This document shows, in pieces, positions 1 through 9,700 of a stretch of DNA of 36,240 bases; the first letter of the stretch is position 1, and the number at the start of each line of letters is the position of its first letter. The position numbers and the translations under genes are program-made. Where the stretch lies: NCBI RefSeq assembly GCF_001949145.1, contig NW_019091526.1, positions 216,528 through 252,767 on the forward strand, written 5' to 3'. The DNA is from Acanthaster planci. Its lineage: Eukaryota > Echinodermata > Asteroidea > Valvatida > Acanthasteridae. The notes under the pieces are model-generated. The model was given only the letters and a program-made list of their open reading frames with translations. It had not been told where the DNA came from and ran no database searches.

Positions 1-2394
1 CACTACGTCAACAACTGTGTGCGGCCATCTTTGTTTGTTGTCGTGTGTCTCATCTAAGCCTAATATCTCGCGAGACTCAACCGAGTTTGGAACGATGATG
101 TCATCATCTTGTAGAGCTTAATATACTCTTTCATTTGATGTATGACTCGAGGCATTTAACTAAAGCATCGTCAAGCCTTGTTTTGGTTTGTGAAGACTGC
201 AAAAAGGTAACAAAAAATGTGCATTTTTCTGTTAAAAATCCCCAAAAGACATGTATAAGGAGATGATGAAACAATATAAAATAGTATTTATTTGGAAGCT
301 TAGATTTTCAGGAAGAAAAGGAAGTTGGTTTTTGTCATAAATTGATGTCGAACTGGTGCTGAACAGCTCATTTGTATTTGGGTGCTGTCAAGCAACTGTG
401 CACATGCATGTACATGTATGTGCATCAGATTGATGCATGATGCACGGGGAGTAAGATGCAAATAACAAGTGCATAAACTACACATTTTGTTTCAATCAAA
501 TGTCATCAAAAGACACTGTCCAACAGGAACAGACCTAAAATAACACCTGATAGACTTGATCTCCTATTTTTGTAGCTATTTATTGATGACAAAATATCAC
601 GTCAAAATTATGCTTCAGTGATGTTTCCCTCATCACTGAAAATTTCAAGCCCAACTCAACTGACCTGTTACTGTATACATGAACATGTATCCTGTGTTCA
701 TTATTGATAAAGTTGTCCATAATAAAAGATATTGTTTACTTTACACTTCCTCTGTGACTTAACCACAAATCTTTGTCCAACTCTGGCATGTCTGGAAGTA
801 AGGAATAAGACTCCATGAGGTTCAAATACATTGATGAAAAGAAAACTTGTGCCCACCCCAAAAAGTGACGGACTGATTACACCTAATTTGAATAACAAAA
901 AATTAATAACTTCACTATACTTACAGCTATTGAGCTAGATTTCATACCATTTGATTTGTTTTGAAATTCTCTTTCCAGTGGTATTTGATTTGTGGGGAAC
1001 AACAATAAAACCTGGAAATTGCTGGACTCCCTACTTAAAGTTGAAATTGCACCATAGTCATGGAGGAAGGAAGACTGTCAATGTCATGACTGTAGCCTCA
1101 GACATGTCAAAGTGTAGGCCTACACTTCAGGCCAAGGGTGTAGTGGAACAGGCATGACAGGTCACACAGATGAGATGGAAAAGTTGAAAACTTTTTGTCT
1201 TTGTCCATACATCATGACATGGACATGCATGACTTGTTGGACATGTGCCATTGTGTGATTCCCTAAGCACAAATCCTACTGGTCTAGAAAATTCTAACTC
1301 CATGCTTGTTTCTAACTCCTTTCTAGTTTTCAGGACATTTTCCTGCTTTCTGATGGTTGATTGGCATCCCACTGTAGGGAAAAATAAGTGATGTCTGCAT
1401 AGACATGGCCAGTATACATTCGTACACCCATGAGATTTTCACATTTCAATCACTTATGTTAGTTTGCAAATACCAAAACTTTGTACATACATTTCACTTT
1501 TACTGTTTATTGTCATTTTGTCACTCATTTACATGTACATGTACATGTAGTCACTCATTACATTGCTTTTAAACAGCTGGCATTGAACCAATACCCAAGC
1601 CTATACATTTGTAAGGGTATTGTGTAGTTGCAGACCTGTCTGTTTTGTTTTCCTTTGCAAGTTATTCCCCAAAAGTTCAGGCAATGTTCTTTTAACTATG
1701 CTGTCTCTATTTTGTAAATTTAGCTCAGTAAATTCGGAGAAAATGTGACTTGCTCGTGTAGTTAAGTTAGTGGCAGTGCAGTCGAGTTAATCGACACTCA
1801 CACTGATGCATATTCACTGTGCACAGCAGATAACTGGTAGTGAAGGATGGTCATTCATCTTAACCCATCAGAGATTGGCTTGTTACTTGAACTTTTCAGC
1901 AACCAATCAGCAGTGTTCTAGCAAATGAGCTTGGACGCTGTCGACATACTTATTTTTAGAGTGCGTGTTTTTGTCACCGTCATAATTCTTACCCAATATT
2001 TTCCCTCAGAAATCCTGTTCTCTTTCATAAAATTAATCCTACAAATATTCAGCATGGTGTCGTCTTCTTAGGTGGGCCCAGGGAGGGGTGAGATTGAGGG
2101 GGAATTTTAGGAATAGGTTCTCCAACTCGAACTTCACAATCCTCCTTTGTGGTCGGTGAGTGCGTGGGTGGCCAGCCGTCAAGGCGAGTGATCGTTGTAT
2201 AGTCTGATCAGCAGATAAGACTTGACCACAGTGGTGGGGCTAGGCCCTCATTGGGGGGATTTTACATTTTCCTTATCCAAAAAAGCCACAGTATTGTCTA
2301 TTCATGATAAGATCACATCTCAGTGGCGCCATCAATTCAGTGGTCTGTTCATACTCCATACACTGTACATGTGCCTCTTTTGTGTACCACTCAG
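1..2394. other. non-coding flank / probable CHRAC1 intron
   Basis: I see no convincing coding exon here on either strand; all open frames are short and lack splice-site support. The CHRAC1 exon that starts at 2395 opens in the middle of the histone fold, so the first exon must lie upstream of the window or be hidden here. I looked for the expected N-terminal half of the fold and did not find it. The stretch contains a short ACATGT repeat (about 1530-1549) and a CCAAT motif near 1901. Confidence 0.5.
4..108. promoter_or_regulatory. cluster of promoter-type motifs
   Basis: Within about 100 bases there is a CRE-like TACGTCA (4-10), a YY1-type GCCATCTTT (24-32), the palindrome TCTCGCGAGA (66-75, the BANP-type element of CpG-rich animal promoters) and a TGATGTCATCA palindrome near 96-106. 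The grouping is unusual for the AT-rich surroundings. It may be the 3' edge of a promoter, perhaps of CHRAC1 or a divergent gene outside the window. Motif matching alone is weak evidence. Confidence 0.3.
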
Positions 2395-2515
2395 GAACTG
2401 TTTGTGCAGCACATCGCACAGGAGTCTTACAACCGAAGCCAAAACAAGACCAGCCTGGCGTATGGTAACCTGGCTCAGGTGGTGGATGAGGACATCGCAT
2501 TTCAATTTCTAGCAG
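2395..2515 (+). CDS. CHRAC1: CHRAC1 internal exon
   Basis: This 121-bp exon starts in phase 0 after a CAG acceptor and ends in phase 1. It encodes 40 residues of the histone fold, including the conserved ELFVQ and FQFLA blocks. The donor is GC (2516-2517) inside the strong context AG|GCAAGT, with no usable GT nearby that keeps the frame. Confidence 0.85.
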
Positions 2516-4389
2516 GCAAGTAATATTTTTTGAATCATTTAAACTGCAGCTACAATGAATTTTTCTTAGACACAATTTTTCTTCAACTTTGTATTCGTCT
2601 TCAATGTATGAAAACTCTTTCACGTTACTATTTGCTTAACCACTTCATTAATTTCAATGCAACAACAGTCTATTCAGATGCTCTGCAAAGAAATGCAGGA
2701 GGGTTTCCAGCAACTGGCAAGTGCCATGAACCCTCGTCCATGCTCTGTAACTCGGCCAACAGAGCCAGAATGGCCAGGGAATGAAAATCAAGTCCCGCCA
2801 ATGGCTTCAGATGAGTTGCCAGCTGGCAATCCTGATCAAGTTCTTAACGAACTTCTGCTTTCAAAAGTCGACAACACCGAAGCAAACCCAACAGGCACGC
2901 CATACGACAATGCAGACAACACAGGTTTCTTGGAGGGCATTGTGCAAGATTTCAGTGATGAAAACAAGGCAGGCAATTGGCAATAATGATTAATGCTATG
3001 CTGAAATCCAAAATGGTTGACACAAAAATGGCAAAGACGAAAATGCAATCAATTAATGCAATGGCTTGCATTAAGGTGAACCCGGAGATCTGGAGCCAAC
3101 TTCGCACTGCCTCCAAGTGAGAAGATGTAAAACTTCAGAAGTTGCAAGGCATTCAACTGACATCCTTGGTGCCCTTGCTACAGGTTGTTGATACCCTAGT
3201 GGATCTCAAAACGGGTAAAATTGATAAGACAACATGGGATCCAACTGTTATCACCCGCAAGTGTGTGGATGCGATTGCCGTCATTGTGACAAATTACTGT
3301 GACATCACTCAAAAACGATGACAGTGCGAAAGCCTCATCGAGCTGCATCCAAAGACACAATCAGTCACTGGTTAAAGTGTACACTGGAAGAGGCTGGCAT
3401 TGATACAGCTGAGTTTTAAATCTCATAGCTTACGGGCATCGTCCACAACAGCGGCACACCTCAGTGGACTGCCTCTTGACTTCATCATGAAATGTGCAGG
3501 ATGGTCAAATGCATCAACATTTGCTACTTATAATAAATCACTAATACCTCACGATGTCGGCGGCACGTTCGCTAATGTGCTGCTGGATATGTCGCAGTGA
3601 TGAGCAATCATTGTTGCTTAGGGTCAGTAGACCTATTGATGGAAAGTTTTGGAGGAAAGTTTTACTTCATTTTGTTGAAGTGGAGTTAAGTACATGTATA
3701 ATTTGTAAAGTCAACAGTACAGTTTTAGTACTTTCTTAGGTTACTTGCTTAGATCACACAGTTTACCAAGAATTGCTTTGTAGTCAAAGAACCCATGTTG
3801 GAAGATGCCTGACTAAACATGTTCATTTAAGTACCTTTGATGGTAATGGTGATTGTTATTTGAAAACATGTAATAAGATAGTGAAGTTGTTTGACGTACA
3901 CCACGCACCTCCTGTTCTTTTGCTTTTCTTGGGTGTCTCATTCACACATATCTTTGAGCAACTCACGTGATCATGGAGTGATGTAATACTAGGCGAGGTA
4001 GAATCCAATCACAGAAGTGAAGTTTGATTGGGATTCTGCCGAGCCGTATTACGGCACAGAGGGATTACGTGCCCTCCCTGCCATCTTAAAATGACACCCG
4101 CCCTACAGTCGATATTATTCCTGTAGTGTTGCTACCTACATCAGGTCACCAGCCATGGATGTGTTCACGAGACACCATGCTTTGAACTGTGAAGGCTTGG
4201 TCAGCGCAATCTCACGTAATCCCTCCGTGCCACAATACTGCTCGGCAGAATCCCAATCAAACTTCAATTTTGTGAAGCTCGTTTAATTTTAGGATTTTAC
4301 CGTCTTTGTTTACCATTGTCTTCACAGATGTACTACCCAAGAAAGTACTTGCAAGGGACTACCTGCAGTCACTGGAAAATAGCAGCTAG
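2395..4389 (+). CDS. CHRAC1: CHRAC1, chromatin accessibility complex protein 1 (partial, last two coding exons)
   Basis: Exons 2395-2515 and 4328-4389 join in frame (phase 1) to give about 60 residues plus a TAG stop. The first exon starts ELFVQHIAQESYNRS and ends with FQFLA plus one G. The second supplies the other two bases of an Asp and reads VLPKKVLARDYLQ before ending in SLENSS. This matches the second half of the CHRAC1 (CHRAC-15/p15) histone fold: the end of helix 2, loop, helix 3 and the ADxLPKK region. The protein pairs with POLE3 in ACF/CHRAC nucleosome remodelling complexes in the nucleus. The tail is very short compared with the acidic tail of vertebrate CHRAC1. The exon for the first half of the fold is not seen. 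The acceptor before 2395 is ACCACTCAG; the donor is AG|GCAAGT, a GC-AG intron of 1812 bp. POLE4 or NF-YC-like proteins are less likely because of the FQFLAD-LPKK match. Confidence 0.85.
2516..2517 (+). other. GC-type splice donor
   Basis: The intron begins GCAAGT rather than GTAAGT. Exon ends and phase fit only this site, because the split Asp codon (G at 2515, AT at 4328-4329) recreates the FQFLAD sequence typical of CHRAC1. Confidence 0.75.
2657..3600 (+). pseudogene. DIRS/Ngaro-like tyrosine-recombinase retroelement relic
   Basis: This relic lies in the CHRAC1 intron. The 5' part (2657 to about 3320) reads as a gag-like ORF of the kind found in invertebrate DIRS/Ngaro elements: a Gln-rich start, a block reading KVNPEIWSQLRTASK, then KLQKLQG and a helical LVPLLQVVDTL stretch. 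It is broken by a frameshift near 2985 and an in-frame TGA at 3118-3120. The 3' part (about 3318-3600) is the C-terminal half of a tyrosine recombinase: KPHRAASKDTISHWL, the catalytic HSLR (HxxR), AGWSNAS, and the Tyr in ATYNKSL. One extra T in 3414-3417 shifts the frame. Reverse transcriptase, RNase H and the first catalytic Arg are missing, so the middle of the element was deleted. Reading is from motif memory; Crypton or another recombinase-bearing element is possible. Confidence 0.7.
4010..4276. repeat. foldback (MITE-like) element in CHRAC1 intron
   Basis: The arms 4017-4071 and 4213-4268 are near-perfect reverse complements over about 55 bp (a few mismatches), with weaker pairing for 8 more bases outside. 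A 141-bp loop separates them. The arms share the block GATTCTGCCGAG and a terminal CACGTAATCCCTC. Such structure is typical of a non-autonomous DNA transposon. No open frame is present. Confidence 0.75.
4328..4389 (+). CDS. CHRAC1: CHRAC1 terminal coding exon
   Basis: The acceptor TCTTCACAG is followed by 62 bases that complete the Asp codon and encode VLPKKVLARDYLQ and a short tail before TAG (4387-4389). LPKK followed by a helix ending in YL is conserved in CHRAC1 proteins. Confidence 0.85.
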
Positions 4390-6588
4390 CACTAATCTGG
4401 CGTCATATGTTTAAAGTATTGGCATGAAATATTTGCATCGACGTGGATCCTCAGGAGCTCTCGCAAGGAAGAAATGGAGTCGGTATTTGCAACTGGATCC
4501 CGCCAAACAAATAGTCATTTTTGTTATTTGCCTTAGGAAAAGTAAACTGAGCTCTGTTCAGAGGGGCACAGCCAATGCTCTATTGTGATGAAAATGTCAT
4601 CATGTAGGTGAAAAATGTCGAGGATCCGTACTGATTTACAGAATGCAAGATTTGTGTGAAAGCCTCTAACTCAACTTGAAAGTGGGCCTGGTGGCATCAA
4701 ACTAATACATGGACTTTAATTAGGGTTACCTTGCAGAAGGTTTATTTCCTACCTTCCTAACACCCAGATGCACCCACATCCCTCTTTTTGAACCATGGGA
4801 TTTTGGACGGAATTTGTGGTTCGAACAAAATTACAATGAATGTGTTCCTTTGTAGGGAATTCAGGAAGATGAAAAAAAAGCTCCCATCCACATTTTGATA
4901 TTATTTTTGTGTTTGGTGAGATTTTATCTTCAAATGCTAAGTTTCATTATGCGTTACCCATTTTATGAAGACAGTAAGCTTGTGGTAAGAAATACTTAAA
5001 AAAATAATACCGACTTCACTACTTACTGATAACCATTATGAAGGGCAGCTTACAAATCTGCATTAATAGCCTGCAAATCTTGGCTGAACAGCACAAGAGT
5101 AGTTCTAGACCCAAAGCCTTTTGAAAGAAGTTTGAAAATTACTTCAGTCAAGTACAAAGTGAAGAAGACTTTGTACATGTATAGTTACAAAAACGTCATG
5201 TAACGAAGGCACTGGACACTTAAGTTTCACTTTTAAATGATGGATTAGTTGGAAGTCACAAATCAACCAGAACAAAAAGTACAGTACAGAGGAAGTAGTG
5301 GGGACGATACTTCAAGGCTGAAAAAGTCATGGAGTGTGTTCCAGTATAATTTTTTCAATTTCAATTTACCATTCTGTTTTACATTATTTCTTGTGTAAAG
5401 GGTAGAGATACCAGTTTGTGTAAGAATACTTTTTTTAAATGCCTGAATTATTATTAGTACTATTATTATTAGTTTATTTGGCATTTGGTTTTGTTTGGCA
5501 TATCAAAATCACTTTTCTCTTAAAAAAACATTGCAATGTGACAAGCGTAGAACCATTGATTTAAATGGTCTGAACACTGATACAAACAACAGTTTACTGG
5601 GAACAATTATTTGTATAAATAAACCTATTTTAAATGCTACTGATTGTGCATGTTGTGTGCGATTTATGTGTCAGCTAGTGGTGACGGCATACCTTTGCCT
5701 ACTGCCTAACAAAATAAATGTAATTGATGGTACAATTGGAGCACCATGGTCAGACAAAGATAACTTGGTTTTGCAAGTCAAGTTCATTTGGAAATAAATC
5801 CCACAGTCTGAAGCTGCATTCACTTCTGTGGTCCTATTTATGTGGTTGGTTAATAAAGGTCCGCCAAAATGAGTACTGCATAGTGGGAAAAATATTTGTG
5901 TATTTACATGTATACAGTAGCACACTGCATTTTTATGTAAATGAAAAGGACTCCATAAATACGGTCATCTCAGTGGCTTATATTTTCAAATTAATAATTT
6001 GCGAATGCCAATTAACTTTTACTTGTCTATGCAGCATTCATTTGAATAATCTGAGTATTGATTTTGTCCATAATTGTCGGCTTCGCATATTGCAGTGCTT
6101 CTGACGGACACTCGAGCACTTCTAAAATTATGTGCCTATAATTTGCAGAGCCTACTTTGCTTAGCAACTTTACATGCTCTGCAGAGAGTTGGGAACCAGT
6201 GTAAAGTTGCATGTGTCACATGCTCTTTGGCTGGTAACCTCTTTCTGCTGAGCATGTTTTCTACTTGTAGCACATTTGTGTGCTTGAGAGCTCTAAGAAA
6301 AAGGCCCAACATGCACTTCTATCAATTTGTGCACATTGAGAAGGAAAATGATTTGGTTGTTCCTTTGAACCAGTTTTGTGAGAAAGCATAGAAACACAAA
6401 GCACAGAAACTATTTGCTAAAAAATGCCAATTAACAGCCAAAATCCATTCAAAGGACATTACTTTAGATTGGCTCTCTGCTCATTTTTGCTCAACATAAA
6501 ATTTGGCTCTGCAGTGGTCTCGGCTTAGCGGATTGACCTTATGTGAAAAATTGACTTCAGACAGTTCTACAGAGGCAACTCGTTTCCA
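4390..6588. other. convergent intergenic / 3' UTR stretch
   Basis: This lies between the 3' ends of CHRAC1 (plus) and the P5CR gene (minus). I see no coding exon. It should hold both 3' UTRs. A plus-strand poly(A) site is listed separately. For the minus gene the first good AATAAA complement is at 5473-5478, which would imply a 3' UTR of about 1.1 kb. Confidence 0.5.
5618..5662 (+). terminator. polyadenylation site, probably of CHRAC1
   Basis: AATAAA at 5618-5623 is followed about 22 bases later by a GT-rich stretch (5645-5662, reading TTGTGCATGTTGTGTGCG), the classic layout of an animal cleavage and polyadenylation site. It lies about 1.2 kb after the CHRAC1 stop codon. A second AATAAA sits near 5711. 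Confidence 0.45.
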
Positions 6589-6771
6589 TCACAATTTGGC
6601 AATTTCTCGAGCGTACAGCACAGCACCCTCCATTGCATCCATGATGGCCCCTCGCACGCCGCGCTGCTCCATGATGTGGACGCCTCGTATCGTTGTCCCC
6701 CCGGGTGACGTGACATTGTCTTTCACTTGGGCTGGATGGATCCCCTTAGCCATAATCAGCTTTGCGGCACC
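6589..6771 (-). CDS. PYCR: P5CR exon 6 (terminal)
   Basis: Residues 224-283 and TGA. It begins GAAKLIMAKGIHPAQ and carries the whole P5CR family signature (Pro236 to Glu258 with DNVTSPGGTTI). It ends AREIAKL, without the C-terminal extension of PYCR1/2. The acceptor is a C-rich tract ending in AG. Confidence 0.92.
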   Translation of the reverse strand, partial: GAAKLIMAKGIHPAQVKDNVTSPGGTTIRGVHIMEQRGVRGAIMDAMEGAVLYAREIAKL

Positions 6772-9700
6772 CTGGGGGGGAAAAAGTACATTTTGGATAC
6801 AAAAGAACCACATGAAAGTGACAGAATATACACGGAACATTGAAACACTCTACTGTAAGAGTGGAACACCTTTTGGCTGCGTTCGAGCCGGTTACTACCC
6901 ATATCCACATGCAGGAGTACGCTCCTGTGCAGCCAGTCAGTGAGGGTGTGACCAGTGGCTGAGCAAGAACATACTATTAGGCCAGGAGCACGCTCATACA
7001 TCATGTAGTGATTTCAAGATAGCAGAAAGGTAACTGTGGACCGTTCAGGTGATTTGATCTGAGAGCAATGCGCATGACTATTTTTGCTGCACCACTAGTT
7101 ACTGATTGTCAGTCACAAAAAAAGGCATAAAAGGTTAACAGATCTTTAGCAAGTCCTCTATTCTTTAGTGATCATGCCTCTGTAAAATATCATTCGTTCA
7201 GAGCATGTTTTTTACATAAGGCAATATTTGTCACCTTTGCCAAAATGAAAAAACTGTAATAAAATGATAGCACTCAAAAATTCATGTTTTCTTGAAAGCT
7301 GCATTTTATTCCTCGCATTTCACCAACCAGTTCCTTTTTTTAATTTTTGACTTTTAATTTTTGCTGGCCACTGTGAGCCCTTTACCAGTTCTACTGTTTT
7401 AGTCTCTTTTGCCTGCTAAAATGACCAAAGGATGGACAGCGTTGTAGTTGAGCCCATCACACGTCCATTGACAAATCTAGCATCCGTAAGTCCAGGCACA
7501 AGTCCTATCACAAGACCAGTCACATGTTGAACAAATACAAATGCTTTTGTAGCGGCTCATTTGCAAAAAAGAAATTGGGGGAAAACAAAAACTGAACACT
7601 TATATTTTAATCTGCCTTCTCAGGCTAAATGTTTGGCTTCTTCAACAATTTGGGGGAAACGGGAGGTGAAATAGTCCCCAAAAATGGTCCCAATGAAATT
7701 TTTAAAAAGTTGCCTTTGTGGGGGGTGGGGTGGAGTACTGGCCTTATTTTACTCCTTCCCCCACCCAATTCATTAATGATCTCACCATCATTGACTGGGG
7801 GGCTAGTTTGTTGGCTAGGTCTCGGGGCATTCCCATCTTGACAGCACCATCTGCTAGAGCCTCAATAATCATGGCATGCTGGAGGAAATCAGACAGAAAC
7901 TCACACATTTTGTATACATGTACTCAGTGACATTCGCTACATAACACGAACATGCTTACAAGTGGCAATCTTACAATGTATTTCTTAAACCCTGACGGCT
8001 TACAGTCATTTGCAAAAGTTTAAGACTACCTGGAATTTTATTGGTATTTCTGTCACTGGACCTGCATTACATTGTCTCACCAAATGATTACTTAACATGA
8101 TTTTACAGTGGTGCATAACATCACTGTGGTGCTATATACCCATTTGAATGAAATTTTTTGCAAAGGCAGGTCTGATATGACATTTTGTCTGTAAGGCAGC
8201 TTGGGAAAAAAAAACAGTCTAAGCAATCAGAAATAAAGGCGGGAACACTGAATATTAGACTGTTAACAGTCAAATCATGGAAATGTAGTCAAAAATGTTT
8301 AACCAAGGTACCAAGGTTACACATTCAAAATAACCATAAGTTGCCATGATTGATTGGTTTAAGTTTGGTTTTCCTTCAGGTTAATGCATTTCCTGTGGGT
8401 GGTCCTAAACTTTTGCAAATTACTGTACTTCGATCTTTCAAAATGCATCACATGGCTCTGAGGAATCCTGAAAGATGTGAGAAGTTAAAAAGCACAAATG
8501 AGACTTGAGGTCCTTTGCAAGTTTAAGAAGAGCATGTGGTGAACAACGGTCAAAAGACGTCTTAAGGCATGCAACTAATACCGTTTAATGTCTTGCTGAT
8601 TTCATTTGAAATAGATGCCACCTGACCTCCTTTGTTATTTTTTACCCAGTTAACACTCAGCTGCGCACTGAAACAGTACAAAAACGTGAAAAAACAAATT
8701 TCCTAACTACATACCCAGTTTTCAGAGGCCATGTAAACACAAGCAGAACTATTTTTCTTTGGGGGGGATTAAGGACTTTTTCCCTTTTGTCCTGCCACCT
8801 TTCAGTGACTGAATCAAGGGTACCCACCCATGCGCACGCGGCTCCGCCCAGCTGCGCCGTGATATCCAGCAGGGATTCCTTCACCTCCTCACAGAAGCCA
8901 ATGGGCTTGAAGAGGGCCTCAACGATGGCTTTGTCATGCGTTGTGGCTTTGCTGGACGAGGTGTATGCAGCGATGCCAGCTGACACTTCGTTGGGCAGGC
9001 TGGGCATGACACGGATGACGTGCGCACGTGGTAGTCCCTGCAAGAGAGCAGTTCAATAAAGCACCAAAATACCCGGATGCATTTGTTTAGAGTTAGCAGC
9101 TGACAAGTTAGGCACTGTAACAGTTTCAAATATTCCACTTCTTCTTGCCATTTGTAAAGTACATTGTAAGTTAACACGTTTTTGTTAAGTATTATGTAAA
9201 ATGTAAAATTAAAAAGTCAAAAATTTGTACACTGTATTTTGCTTTTTACAAAGATATTGTTAATCAATTTTACAGAGTAAAACACCCTCTAACCATATCA
9301 ATGGTAGTTGTCTCACAAAAACAGTACAAAAGTCTTCTTATATGGAAATTGGCCCACATGATGTGTAATGCAGCTGAGTTACTGTAGAAAGATGTTCCAA
9401 TACTATGAAATGCAGACTCATTGGTTATATTGCATATATCTATTTAACAATGATGATTATAAGGCTACATATAGAGTCCATAAAATAAAAATATCGTGAA
9501 ACAAGGAAACGATTTAAATCAGTTGGTACCTCTGAGGTCTTTTTGAATACCTTTTCAAACATTTCTACTGGTGTCCCGACACTTATCGGCACAACGAGCC
9601 TGTCTGTTGCCATCGACGACTCAATCTCTGCCATGACATCAACCATGTGATAGGGCTTGCAAGCCAAGAAGACAATGTTGCTCTCTCGTGCAACCTCCGT

